A stretch of 64,000 nucleotides of DNA, taken from SZUA-309 sp965215995 (GTDB taxonomy: Bacteria; Pseudomonadota; Gammaproteobacteria; Pseudomonadales; Azotimanducaceae). The translations under genes were made by a program, and so were the position numbers. The stretch lies in NCBI GenBank assembly GCA_965215995.1, contig OZ244128.1, positions 5,146,001 to 5,210,000 on the forward strand. The letters are read 5' to 3'. Of the stretch, positions 6,636 through 15,445 are shown piece by piece; position 1 is the stretch's first letter; each line of letters begins with the position of its first letter. The notes under the pieces were generated by a model. That model did not search any database and had not been told where the DNA came from. It saw only the letters and a program-made list of their open reading frames with translations.

Positions 6636-8705
6636 TCATCTTGCCGCCCCGAATGCCAGCCGGAACTGCAGACGGCGCAACTGGCTGCGCAATGCCCTGA
6701 GCTCACGGCCGCCGGAGGCAACGCCCGGATTGTACAGAAGCGTATTCAGTTCGGCGACGATGGGTCCCACCTGAGCGTCGGTGAGCCCGACCTCCTCCGC
6801 CACCCTGCGCACGAAGGCGGCCGGGGACTCTTCCGGCCGCTTGCTGTAACCGTAGCCGGCCAGCGCGTTGCTGAAGTGCTTGAAGGCGCGTTCCACCGGG
6901 TGCCGGTTCACGGGTCTTCGGCCCCAGAAGATGAAGATAGCCACCACGCCCAGGCCGATGCCGCCGAACACGAGAATTGCCATGCCGATTCGGGCGGCAG
7001 TGACCTCGCCAAGGAGGTCGCCGAGAAAGCGGTACTGAACATTGCTGTCGTAGCCCACCACCCAGAGGTTCCAGCGGTGCTCGATAGAGTCCATCCAGCG
7101 CAGCACGCTGCCGGCCAGGTCCCAATCGCCGATCCGGGCGCTGGAGAGCAGTGGCAGGCTGGCGAGGTCAGCCGACGACAGCGCCGCGGTAAGGCCCTGC
7201 TCGACCCGCTCCGGGGCCACGGCCGCGGTGGGATCCACACGGAACCAGCCAAGCTCAGGGTCGTAGAATTCCGTCCAGGCATGCGCGTCGTACTGACGCA
7301 CCATCAGGTGGCCCGAGACTTCGTTCACCTCCCCGCCCAGATAGCCGCCGACCACCCGGGCAGGAATCCCGGCGGCGCGCATCAGGTAAACGTAGGCACT
7401 GGCGTAGTGCTCGCAGAAGCCGGCCTGGCCGTCGAACCAGAACTCGTCGAAAGCATCCCGGGTCTGATAGAGAGGCGGGCTCAACGTGTACCGGTACGGT
7501 GCCTCGCGGATGTGGGTCAGGACTGCCCGGGTCATGGTCATGGGCGTGCCATGCTCGGCCAGCAGCGCTTTGCCAAGCGCCTGCAGGCGTGGGTTTGCCT
7601 CTGGATCGATGGTCGTCTCACGGATCCGCTCCGACTCGCTGAGCGGCTCGGCACGCCGATCGCGTTGATGCTGCACGGCCCGGTAGCGAAACACGCTCAT
7701 GATCGGGTCTCTGCTTTCCAGCCTGCCATCCACGGTGAGGTAGACATTGCTGTGCTCCGAGGTGGAGTTGCCCAGCGCGTAGAGCCAGGTCTGCATGGTG
7801 GGCTCGAGCAGCACCTCGTAGTTCAGATCAGATGACCGGGACATCGGATATTCCCGGGCCCGGCGCCGCTCTCTCGCCTTCCAGCCACCCTCTTCGAAAT
7901 CCGAGAACACCAACCCCCGCCAGTATCGTTGACTGGGTGCCGGCATGGGCCCGTCGACCACCACACGAAACGCGAGCTCGTCCGACTGGGTCAAACTGGC
8001 AATGTCACCGGGTTTCACCGTGTCGGACAGACCGGTCACTGAAGAGCCCGGCAGAGGCACGGTCCACAGGGGTGCCATCCGGGGAAAGAGCAGAAACATC
8101 ACCAACGTGAGAGGTACTGCCTGAAAGACGAGCACGCCGGCCAGCTTCAAGGAGGGGAGCGGCCTGACCGCCAGGTGCAGCTGGTTCAAGCTGACCATGG
8201 CTGCGGTGACAAGGACGAAGGCTCCGAGCTGATAGATGGCGAGCAGCAACTGCTGCTCGAACAGAAACTGAATGGCGATGGCGAAGTAACCAAGGAAGAT
8301 CACCACATAAGCATCCCGCCGACTCTTCATCTCGATCAGCTTCAAGGCAAACATGGAGACCAGCAGAGAGGCCATGGCCTCAAGAGAAAAGGCACCGACG
8401 CCGCTGATGCCTACGCCGCCGAGACAGGCGACCACCAACACCGCCTTCAACCAGCGCTTCGGGTAATCCCAGCGGCCAAGGTAGACGTTTGTCCGCCACA
8501 ATCCGCAGAAAAGCGCTACCGCGATGATCCAGATGGAAAGCTGCTGCAGGTATGGTGCGATCACAGCCACCTGCGCCACCATCAACAGAGCCAGCGTGTT
8601 GCGCGGGATCTGATGAGCGATACCGATCGTGCCAGACGTGCCGTCGACACCTGAACCCGGGCTGGTTCCGGTGAGCGGTGCGGTCGCTGCCTCAGCGGAG
8701 GCCAT
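6636..8705 (-). CDS. tgpA: TgpA-type membrane transglutaminase
   Basis: Inner-membrane protein of about 689 residues. An N-terminal bundle of six or so hydrophobic helices (TgpA_N/DUF3488) is followed by a periplasmic transglutaminase-like core. Its triad is visible as Cys in GFCEHYASAYVYLMR, His in DAHAWTEF and Asp in FRVDPTAAV. One further helix and a DUF4129-like cytoplasmic tail (residues about 600-689) follow. I use the ATG at 8705, which overlaps the upstream DUF58 stop by 14 bases; an in-frame codon at 8774 lies deep inside that gene. The Pseudomonas homologue TgpA is essential there and is linked to the same two upstream partners. Confidence 0.92.
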   Translation of the reverse strand: MASAEAATAPLTGTSPGSGVDGTSGTIGIAHQIPRNTLALLMVAQVAVIAPYLQQLSIWIIAVALFCGLWRTNVYLGRWDYPKRWLKAVLVVACLGGVGISGVGAFSLEAMASLLVSMFALKLIEMKSRRDAYVVIFLGYFAIAIQFLFEQQLLLAIYQLGAFVLVTAAMVSLNQLHLAVRPLPSLKLAGVLVFQAVPLTLVMFLLFPRMAPLWTVPLPGSSVTGLSDTVKPGDIASLTQSDELAFRVVVDGPMPAPSQRYWRGLVFSDFEEGGWKARERRRAREYPMSRSSDLNYEVLLEPTMQTWLYALGNSTSEHSNVYLTVDGRLESRDPIMSVFRYRAVQHQRDRRAEPLSESERIRETTIDPEANPRLQALGKALLAEHGTPMTMTRAVLTHIREAPYRYTLSPPLYQTRDAFDEFWFDGQAGFCEHYASAYVYLMRAAGIPARVVGGYLGGEVNEVSGHLMVRQYDAHAWTEFYDPELGWFRVDPTAAVAPERVEQGLTAALSSADLASLPLLSSARIGDWDLAGSVLRWMDSIEHRWNLWVVGYDSNVQYRFLGDLLGEVTAARIGMAILVFGGIGLGVVAIFIFWGRRPVNRHPVERAFKHFSNALAGYGYSKRPEESPAAFVRRVAEEVGLTDAQVGPIVAELNTLLYNPGVASGGRELRALRSQLRRLQFRLAFGAAR

Positions 8706-9720
8706 GGAGAGCCAACTCCCTGAGGACCTGATCCAGATGGACCTCGCCTCTCCCGGGAGAAATTCTGGTGCCACCGAGATCGAGTCCGAACTCCCGCTCC
8801 TCCCGGTAAGCTTTCAACGCCAGACCGGTCAGCCGGCTGACCTTCTCTTCCAGATTGCCGTCGACACTCTCGAGCGAAAGCCAGAGCCGTGGCTCCACGT
8901 AGCTGGCGTACTCCTTCACCATCAGCTCGTTCGAGCGGGCATACGAGCGCCAGATGATGTTCCGTATGGGGTCGCCGGGACGATAGGACTTGATGTCGTT
9001 GAAATCGTCACTGCCAAGCGGATCGATCAGCTGGCCTTCGTCCCGATGACCGCTGACCGAGCGTGGAAACTCGCCGAATATGGGTTTCGGGTAAACAAGC
9101 GCACGCACATCGAGATCGACCCAGGTCCAGGCCCGCAGGAGACCCAGGGGAAAGTAGGTCTCTACCAGCAACCGGCCCGGATTGAAGTAACCTCGGGCCG
9201 GTGCGCGAACATAGAGCTTCACCTCGTCGGAAGCCTGCTCGGAGATTTCCGCCCACTGCATGATGCCTTCCGGCCAGCCGAGCTGGATACCTTCCCGCAC
9301 CCTGCCTTCCGGACGGGTCACTCGGATGGAGATTTCCACATCCTCCTCGACGAATCCCGGTCGGGTGCCAGACAGCTCCAGGGTCAATCCTGAAAGGTTG
9401 CGGAAGGTGTAGAGAATGGTGACCAGGAATAGGCTGCCGAGCAGGAAGGCAACGCCGTAGACGAGGCTCGCCTGATAGTTGATGGCCCCGAGGATCAACA
9501 GCGCGATCAACGCACCGAAAGCAAAGCCCGTCTTCGTGGGAAAGATGAAGACGTTTTTCTGTGTGAGCGTGATCCGGTCATTTGGAGGTATGCGTCGATC
9601 GAGCCAGCGACTGAAGCGCTTGCCGACGAAGATTTCCTTGCCGGTATCTCTTTCTCCAGGCGGGTGCTTTGCGGATGAAAGGGCGACCCCCAGATTGCCG
9701 GTCAGCGGTAGGTCAGCCAT
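8692..9720 (-). CDS. DUF58 domain membrane protein
   Basis: 342 residues. Two close transmembrane segments at about 65-110 (TGFAFGALIALLILGAINY and YGVAFLLGSLFLVTILY) precede a cytoplasmic DUF58 domain, including the FNDIKSYRPGDPIRNIIWRS block typical of the family. It sits between the MoxR ATPase and the TgpA gene. Such proteins are thought to be MoxR clients in envelope processes. No enzymatic residues are recognised. It overlaps the next gene by 14 bases. Confidence 0.9.
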   Translation of the reverse strand: MADLPLTGNLGVALSSAKHPPGERDTGKEIFVGKRFSRWLDRRIPPNDRITLTQKNVFIFPTKTGFAFGALIALLILGAINYQASLVYGVAFLLGSLFLVTILYTFRNLSGLTLELSGTRPGFVEEDVEISIRVTRPEGRVREGIQLGWPEGIMQWAEISEQASDEVKLYVRAPARGYFNPGRLLVETYFPLGLLRAWTWVDLDVRALVYPKPIFGEFPRSVSGHRDEGQLIDPLGSDDFNDIKSYRPGDPIRNIIWRSYARSNELMVKEYASYVEPRLWLSLESVDGNLEEKVSRLTGLALKAYREEREFGLDLGGTRISPGRGEVHLDQVLRELALHGLR

Positions 9721-9730
9721 GGCACCAGCT

Positions 9731-9758
9731 GGCTAGCGTCCTGATCAGGATACTAGCC
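9731..9758. repeat. CTAG-type palindrome at the MoxR stop
   Basis: GGCTAG (9731-9736) pairs with CTAGCC (9753-9758), and between them TCCTGATCAGGA (9739-9750) is a perfect palindrome. The TAG stop of the MoxR gene lies in the right arm. On the reverse strand it reads CTAGTATCCTGATC, resembling the repeats at folD and truA. It could act as a hairpin between the MoxR and DUF58 genes. Confidence 0.55.
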
Positions 9759-10730
9759 GACAACGTCCACGCTGGTGAGCAGCTTCTGCGCCAACGCGCC
9801 CCCACCGTGACCCGTGTAGTCGGCCGCTTCACGTAGTCGGTGCTCGACCACACCAGGCAGCACCGCCTGCACGTCTTCCGGCACCACGTGCGAACGATCG
9901 TTGAGCAGCGCCCAGGCTTTGGCACTCTGCAGAAGCGCCAGGCTGCCTCGTGGCGAAAGTCCGAAGGCAAAATCAGAACCGCGACGCGAGTACCCCACCA
10001 GCCGCTGGATGTATTCGATCAGCGGATCGCTGACCTTTATCTCGTCCACCAGCGCCTGCAGCTCGGCTAGCGTGTCGAGATCGACAACCGGCTCGATCAT
10101 TGCCAGCGTCTGACGTCGATCGCCGCCTTTCAGCAGTTCCCGCTCCGCGTCCGGATCCGGATAGCCGAGCTCGATACGCATGAGGAAGCGATCGAGCTGA
10201 GATTCGGGCAGAGGGAAAGTGCCAGCCTGAGTGGACGGATTCTGGGTGGCAATCACGAAGAACGGTTCCGGCAGCGAACGCGTCTCCCCTTCCACTGTGA
10301 CCTGGCGTTCCTCCATGGCTTCAAGCAGCGCGCTCTGGCTTTTCGGAGTTGCCCGGTTGATTTCATCCGCAAGCACCACTTGAGCAAACAGCGGCCCCTC
10401 TATGAAGCGGAACTCACTGTTTTCACGATCGAAGATAGAGGTGCCGATCACGTCCGCAGGCAGTACGTCCGACGTGAACTGAATACGGTTGTAGGAGAGC
10501 CCCAACACTTTGGCAAGCGCATGCGACAACAAGGTCTTGCCCATGCCGGGCAGATCTTCAATGAGCAGATGACCTCTGGCCAGCAGGCAGGCGAGTGCCA
10601 GCTGAACCTGCTGCTCCTTGCCAAGCAGCACGTCGTTCAGAGCGCTCATCAGGGCGCTCAGCGTGGACTTGGTGTCAAGCGTGGTTGTGTAGCTCGATGA
10701 CCGTCTGATCGGCGTTGAGGTCGGCGTCAC
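9753..10730 (-). CDS. MoxR-family AAA+ ATPase
   Basis: Cytosolic AAA+ chaperone-like ATPase. Walker A DLPGMGKT and Walker B VVLADEINR are followed by the ATQNPSTQAGTF sensor region and a C-terminal lid with SPRGSLALLQSAKAWALL. The given start is a GTG at 10730, 55 bases inside purF. An internal ATG at 10649 would give 298 residues and no long overlap, but it leaves only three residues before the conserved LNDVLLGKE, where related proteins have about ten. Neither has a clear ribosome-binding site. MoxR, DUF58 and TgpA form a conserved trio and lie in that order here. Confidence 0.88.
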   Translation of the reverse strand: MTPTSTPIRRSSSYTTTLDTKSTLSALMSALNDVLLGKEQQVQLALACLLARGHLLIEDLPGMGKTLLSHALAKVLGLSYNRIQFTSDVLPADVIGTSIFDRENSEFRFIEGPLFAQVVLADEINRATPKSQSALLEAMEERQVTVEGETRSLPEPFFVIATQNPSTQAGTFPLPESQLDRFLMRIELGYPDPDAERELLKGGDRRQTLAMIEPVVDLDTLAELQALVDEIKVSDPLIEYIQRLVGYSRRGSDFAFGLSPRGSLALLQSAKAWALLNDRSHVVPEDVQAVLPGVVEHRLREAADYTGHGGGALAQKLLTSVDVVG

Positions 10731-12201
10731 GTCGTTGTTTCATTTTGTCGCTGCGATGCAACGATAGACGGTCTAAATAGGCTTCGTCTATGTCTCCTGT
10801 CACGTATTGACCGTCAAACACGGAGCATTCAAATCGTTCTATGGCGGGATTGCCCTCCCGGGCACTGACCACCAGATCTTCTATTTCCTGATAGATCAGC
10901 ATGTCCGCACCAATGGCCTCTCCCACCTGCTCCTCAGTGCGGTTGTAAGCGATAAACTCGTTCGGTGTCGGCATATCGATGCCGTAGACATTCGGAAAGC
11001 GGATGGCCGGTGCGGCGCTGGCCACGTAGACCTTCTTCGCTCCGGCTTCACGGGCAAGCTGAATGATGTGCCGAATGGTTGTCCCACGGACGATCGAATC
11101 TTCCACGAGCAGCACATTCTTGCCTTTGAACTCGAGCTCCACGGCGTTGAGCTTGGCGCGTACGGATTTTCGCCGTTCGCTCTGACCAGGCATGATGAAC
11201 GTGCGACCGATGTAGCGGTTCTTGATGAACCCTTCCCGGTACTTCACGTTGAGCTCATGGGCGAGGGGCAAGGCTGCCGTACGGCCTGTATCCGGAATGG
11301 GAATCACCACGTCGATGTCGTGGTCGCGACCGGTAAAGCGTTCCACGATTCGCTCCGCCAGGTGATCCCCCATCCGCAGCCGCGACTTGTAGACGGAGAC
11401 CTTATCCATGACCGAGTCCGGGCGTGCCAGGTAAACGTACTCGAAGACGCAGGGTGCGAGCATGGTCTCTTCCGCACAGATGCGGGTGTGCAGCTCGCCT
11501 TGATTGGAGATGAAAATCGCTTCACCCGGCGCCACGTCACGGATCAGCTCGAACCCGAGAATATCGAGTGCCACCGACTCGGAAGCAACCATGTACTCCA
11601 TACCGGCGTCGCTCTCCCGTTTGCCGAACACGAGCGGGCGAATGCCGAAGCGGTCCCGGAAGGCCACCACGCCACAGCCGATGATCATCGCCACCGCCGC
11701 ATAAGCGCCCCGACAACGGCGGTGCACGCCTTCCACTGCCGCGAATACGTGATCCGCTTCCGGTGAGTGCGCGCGCTGGATCTGCAACTCGTGGGCAAAC
11801 ACGTTCAGCAGCACTTCCGAATCGCTGTCCGTGTTGACGTGCCGCAGATCCTCCCTGAACAGGTCAGCCTGCAGCGCTTCGGTGTTGGTCAGGTTACCGT
11901 TGTGAGCCAGCACGATGCCGTAGGGGGAGTTCACATACATGGGCTGGGCCTGAGCGGAGCTGCTCGTGCCTGCGGTGGGATAACGTACATGGCCGATGCC
12001 CTGGGTGCCCGTCAGGCGTTGCATGTGCTGCTGCTGGAACACGTCCCGGACCAGACCGTTGCCCTTGCGCAGGTGGAGCTTGTCGCCATCACTGGTGACG
12101 ATACCTGCCGCATCCTGGCCTCTGTGTTGAAGAACGGTCAGCGCGTCGTAGAGCTGCTGATTGACGTTCTCATGTCCGACGATCCCAACAATGCCACACA
12201 T
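10675..12201 (-). CDS. purF: Amidophosphoribosyltransferase
   Basis: First committed enzyme of purine synthesis: glutamine plus PRPP gives phosphoribosylamine. Cys2 (MCGIVGIVG) is the N-terminal nucleophile once Met is removed. RPLVFGKRE, the PRPP loop VLLVEDSIVRGTTIR and GIDMPT follow. At 508 residues it is full length for the proteobacterial type. It lies 15 bases after cvpA, the classic cvpA-purF pair. No PurR operator is obvious to me in the short gap. Confidence 0.97.
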   Translation of the reverse strand: MCGIVGIVGHENVNQQLYDALTVLQHRGQDAAGIVTSDGDKLHLRKGNGLVRDVFQQQHMQRLTGTQGIGHVRYPTAGTSSSAQAQPMYVNSPYGIVLAHNGNLTNTEALQADLFREDLRHVNTDSDSEVLLNVFAHELQIQRAHSPEADHVFAAVEGVHRRCRGAYAAVAMIIGCGVVAFRDRFGIRPLVFGKRESDAGMEYMVASESVALDILGFELIRDVAPGEAIFISNQGELHTRICAEETMLAPCVFEYVYLARPDSVMDKVSVYKSRLRMGDHLAERIVERFTGRDHDIDVVIPIPDTGRTAALPLAHELNVKYREGFIKNRYIGRTFIMPGQSERRKSVRAKLNAVELEFKGKNVLLVEDSIVRGTTIRHIIQLAREAGAKKVYVASAAPAIRFPNVYGIDMPTPNEFIAYNRTEEQVGEAIGADMLIYQEIEDLVVSAREGNPAIERFECSVFDGQYVTGDIDEAYLDRLSLHRSDKMKQRRDADLNADQTVIELHNHA

Positions 12202-12216
12202 AGTTCGAGTCCTGCC

Positions 12217-12723
12217 CTATACCTCTTCGGTTTCCGAGGTCACCTCGACAACCACATCCCGCGCCTTACCCATCAGCTCGAGCACATCCTGCTCGAACGC
12301 AAGCAACTCTGGAATGATCTCTGACTCCTGCCACCAGGCCGCTTCGATCTCGAATGACTTCAGTGCAATCAAGGCGACGATGCAGATCAAAACCCCTCTG
12401 GCACTGCCGAACAGAAAGCCGAGAAAGCGATCGGTGCCGGTCAATCCGGTGGAGCTGATCAGCTGCTTCACAAGCACCTGCACGATACCGCCAACGATCA
12501 GAGTAGCAAGGAAAATAATGAAGAAGCCGACCACGGTGCGAACTGACTCATCGGCAATCTGGCCACTGAGCGCATCACCCATGGCTGATGAGAAATACAG
12601 CGCCAGCATCACGGCGGCAAACCACACCAGCAGAGAAATCAGCTCTTTGAACAGTCCCCGGACCAGGCCGATGACGGACGACAGCAGAATGATGATGAGG
12701 ATGACGATGTCGGCGCTGGCCAT
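12217..12723 (-). CDS. cvpA: CvpA family inner-membrane protein
   Basis: 168 residues with four hydrophobic segments, including the starting DIVILIIILLSSVIGLVRGLFKE and a FIIFLATLIVGGIVQVLV helix. The family is named for colicin V production, and some members affect envelope stress tolerance. It is located directly before purF, as in most gammaproteobacteria. The acidic tail (SETEEV) is ordinary for the family. Confidence 0.92.
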   Translation of the reverse strand: MASADIVILIIILLSSVIGLVRGLFKELISLLVWFAAVMLALYFSSAMGDALSGQIADESVRTVVGFFIIFLATLIVGGIVQVLVKQLISSTGLTGTDRFLGFLFGSARGVLICIVALIALKSFEIEAAWWQESEIIPELLAFEQDVLELMGKARDVVVEVTSETEEV

Positions 12724-12731
12724 GACCGATC

Positions 12732-13379
12732 TCAGTTCGAAAACGCCACGACGCGTACGTCGCTCAGTCCGAGGGTTGCTGCCAGCTCGTCCCGAAGTCC
12801 GTCCGCCTCGCCACGGTCCAGCAGTGGCCCGACAGCCACTCGACGCAGCGTCGTATCGTCCTGACGGACAGTTGAGATAAACGCTTCCTTCTCGTTCGCC
12901 CGCAACTGGTCGCGAAGCTTCAGGGCGTTTTCCTCCTCGCCAAAGCTCGCTACCTGCACAGCCCAGACACGAGTCGTCGCATCCGGGTCGGTCAGTACGG
13001 GCTCGCCCATGCGCGTGCCTTCCGCTTCAGCTTGGAAACCGCCTTCGTCTACCGTCTCCCGCAAGGCATCCGTGCGGGCCACGAAGTCGCTTTCGGGTGC
13101 TTTGTCGGTTCGACTCGGTACGTCGGGTACGTGCATAGGCACGTTGAGCGGCTCGATCTCGAGCGGTTCGAGTCCGGCGCCATCGAAAAGCATGGGGAAA
13201 AGGATGATCGCTATGGCGAGAAGAAACAGGCTACCCGTCACCCGGTAGCGGATCCGCTCATCCATGGATGCCGCGTCAGAAGCAGCGCTCCGGCCGGTCA
13301 GCCTGCGGGCGCTGGCCTTGGTGACACGCTTTCTGCTGGTTCTCTTGCCGGCCACGCTTTCAGCCACGGGCACAGCCAT
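12732..13379 (-). CDS. dedD: DedD-like SPOR-domain cell-division protein
   Basis: A single-pass membrane protein. A basic N-terminus and a transmembrane helix (SLFLLAIAIILFPMLFDGAG) lead to a spacer and a C-terminal SPOR domain (about the last 75 residues, starting near TRVWAVQVASFGEEENA) that binds denuded septal peptidoglycan. I use the ATG at 13379, giving 215 residues. A TTG at 13403 and an ATG at 13265 (MDERIRYRVTG) are also in frame. The last gives a length closer to Pseudomonas DedD and avoids overlapping folC. It is 8 bases upstream of cvpA. Confidence 0.85.
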   Translation of the reverse strand: MAVPVAESVAGKRTSRKRVTKASARRLTGRSAASDAASMDERIRYRVTGSLFLLAIAIILFPMLFDGAGLEPLEIEPLNVPMHVPDVPSRTDKAPESDFVARTDALRETVDEGGFQAEAEGTRMGEPVLTDPDATTRVWAVQVASFGEEENALKLRDQLRANEKEAFISTVRQDDTTLRRVAVGPLLDRGEADGLRDELAATLGLSDVRVVAFSN

Positions 13380-14652
13380 CGATCGCTTGCTGGCGGGGGT
13401 CAATCAACAACTCTCTGGCCTGCTCCACCGCAGAGAATGATCCAAAGACGAGAATACCATTCCCGGGCTCGGTTAACGACAACGCCCGTTCCAGAGCCTC
13501 GGCCGCCGACTGACAGATCTCAGCGGCTGATGCTGACTCAGCCTGCGCCGCCAGCGACTCAGCGCTCTGACCTCGCCAGCCGTAGGTGGGAACGAGCAGC
13601 CAGTGCTCTACCTGCTGGTCCAGGGCTTCAATCACCCCGGCAACGTCCTTGTCTTCGAGCGCACCGTAAAGCGCCACGAATCGACGCTCGGGCCACCGGG
13701 CACGAAGCTCGGCAGCCAGAAACCCGGCCGCCGCCGGGTTGTGAGCCACATCGAGAACGACAGGCACGCCGTCCTGCTCAAACACCTCCATGCGCCCCGG
13801 TAGATCCACGGTCAATAGCGATGCCGCCAGATGCTCTGCACTCTCTGACCGGCCAAGGTGTTCGAGCGCAAGCCGGGCGGCCGTCAGCGCCAGCGCGCAG
13901 TTGTCCGGTGCCAGCGCGCCAATCGGCAGATCATCCAGGCGGATGCCTTGCACATCATCCAGGTATCGCCACCTGTTTCCTCGCCGATCTACGCGGAACT
14001 CCACGCCAAGCCGATACTGCGAGCAGCCGAGGTCCTCGGCCGCCTGCTGCACGGAGTCCGTGACCGCACCCAGCACCACGGGTCGGGCCGATCGGAAGAT
14101 GCCCGCCTTCTCGCGACCGATGCCTTCCAGATCACTGCCGAGATAGTCCTGGTGATCGAGGCCGATGCTGGTGACGATGGCCACGTCGGCATCGACCAGG
14201 TTGAAGGCGTCCAGCCGTCCGCCAAGGCCGATTTCCAGCAATGCGACGTCCACTTCAGAGCTGCTGAACAGGTACAGCGCAGCCAACGCAGCGTACTCGA
14301 AATAGGTGAGCGCAATCTCCCCTCTCGCCGATTCGACAACCCGGAATGCCGCACAGATTTGCTCATCGGTCGCTTCCCGACCTGCCAACCGTATCCGCTC
14401 ATTGAAGCGACTGAGGTGCGGTGAGTAGGTCGCACCCACTTTGAGGCCGGCCGACTGCAGCAGCGCCTCGAGCGCAGCGGTGGTGGAGCCCTTGCCGTTG
14501 GTGCCTGCAATGGTCACCACACAGGGTGCGGGCACACTCACACCCAGAGTGGCGGCGACACCCGCGACCCGCTCGAGACCCAGATCCATGTCCTTCGGGT
14601 GCACGCCCGAGATGAAATCGAGCCACTGATCCAGTGTCTTCGGCTCAGGCAT
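13360..14652 (-). CDS. folC: Bifunctional folylpolyglutamate/dihydrofolate synthase
   Basis: Mur-ligase-fold ATP-dependent enzyme that makes dihydrofolate and adds glutamates to folates. The P-loop GTNGKGST, the YFEYAALAALYLF strand region, DHQDYLG and VLDVAHNPAA are all present in about 430 residues. The ATG at 14652 (MPEPKTLDQW) overlaps the trpA stop by 8 bases; an in-frame codon at 14799 lies deep inside trpA. In Pseudomonas-type order accD would separate trp genes from folC, but here they abut. Confidence 0.96.
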   Translation of the reverse strand: MPEPKTLDQWLDFISGVHPKDMDLGLERVAGVAATLGVSVPAPCVVTIAGTNGKGSTTAALEALLQSAGLKVGATYSPHLSRFNERIRLAGREATDEQICAAFRVVESARGEIALTYFEYAALAALYLFSSSEVDVALLEIGLGGRLDAFNLVDADVAIVTSIGLDHQDYLGSDLEGIGREKAGIFRSARPVVLGAVTDSVQQAAEDLGCSQYRLGVEFRVDRRGNRWRYLDDVQGIRLDDLPIGALAPDNCALALTAARLALEHLGRSESAEHLAASLLTVDLPGRMEVFEQDGVPVVLDVAHNPAAAGFLAAELRARWPERRFVALYGALEDKDVAGVIEALDQQVEHWLLVPTYGWRGQSAESLAAQAESASAAEICQSAAEALERALSLTEPGNGILVFGSFSAVEQARELLIDPRQQAIDGCARG

Positions 14653-15445
14653 CCAGGGCGTGGCGAAGGGCGGCCACCTGCTTCGTGAGTGCCGACTCCC
14701 GGGCTTCAGGGTCGGTATGCTCCGCCATGGTGTTGACCAGAGCGCTCCCGACCACCACACCATCCGAGTGCTCGCCCACGGCGCGAGCAGCTGCCCCATC
14801 TTTGATGCCGAAACCGACCTGAACGGGCAGATCGGTGACAGCCCGAATGGCAGCCACCCGCTCGGCCACGGCAGATACGTTCAGGTGGTTGGCACCGGTG
14901 ATGCCCTTGAGGGAGACGTAGTAAATGAAACCGGAAGCGCCAGCGACGATCTTCTTAAGCCGTTCTGGCGTCGTTGTTGGCGCCACCAGGAAGATGAGGT
15001 CAATGTCGCGGGACTGGAGCGCGGGCCGAAGCACACGTGCTTCTTCCGGAGGCAGGTTGACCATGATCAACCCATCCACTCCGGCTGCGCTGGCTGCGTC
15101 GGCGAAGGCGGCCTCGCCCATCGCCAGCACCGAGTTCAGATAGCCCATCAGCACGATGGGTGTGTTCTGATCTCCGGCACGAAACTCACGAACCATGTCC
15201 AGGCACATGGCCAGCGTCGTGCCGTTGTCCAGTCCTCGCTTGGAAGATGCCTGAATAGCAGGCCCTTCCGCCTCCGGATCAGAAAAAGGAATGCCCAGTT
15301 CGAGCACGTCCGCACCACCTGCTACCAGCGCATGCAGTGCCGGCACGGTAGCGCCATGCGTCGGATCGCCAGCGGTTATGAACGTGGTCAGCGCCGTCCT
15401 TTCTTCCGCCTTCAGCGCTTCGAAACGAGCTCCGAGGCGACTCAT
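14645..15445 (-). CDS. trpA: Tryptophan synthase alpha chain
   Basis: Cleaves indole-3-glycerol phosphate and passes indole to TrpB. At 266 residues it aligns without gaps to E. coli numbering at its start, so Glu49 in VLELGIPFSD is the catalytic glutamate. The other catalytic position, Asp60 in E. coli (LADGPTI), is Glu60 here (EAEGPAI), a conservative but notable change. The FIYYVSLKGITG and phosphate-binding GFGIKDG/VVGSALV loops are intact. It overlaps trpB by four bases and folC by eight. Confidence 0.95.
   Translation of the reverse strand: MSRLGARFEALKAEERTALTTFITAGDPTHGATVPALHALVAGGADVLELGIPFSDPEAEGPAIQASSKRGLDNGTTLAMCLDMVREFRAGDQNTPIVLMGYLNSVLAMGEAAFADAASAAGVDGLIMVNLPPEEARVLRPALQSRDIDLIFLVAPTTTPERLKKIVAGASGFIYYVSLKGITGANHLNVSAVAERVAAIRAVTDLPVQVGFGIKDGAAARAVGEHSDGVVVGSALVNTMAEHTDPEARESALTKQVAALRHALDA

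Noticed and set aside
6414..7835. A 473-codon + strand frame
   Set aside because: It lies opposite tgpA and the DUF1289 gene, which have clear motifs. It is a high-GC antisense artefact.
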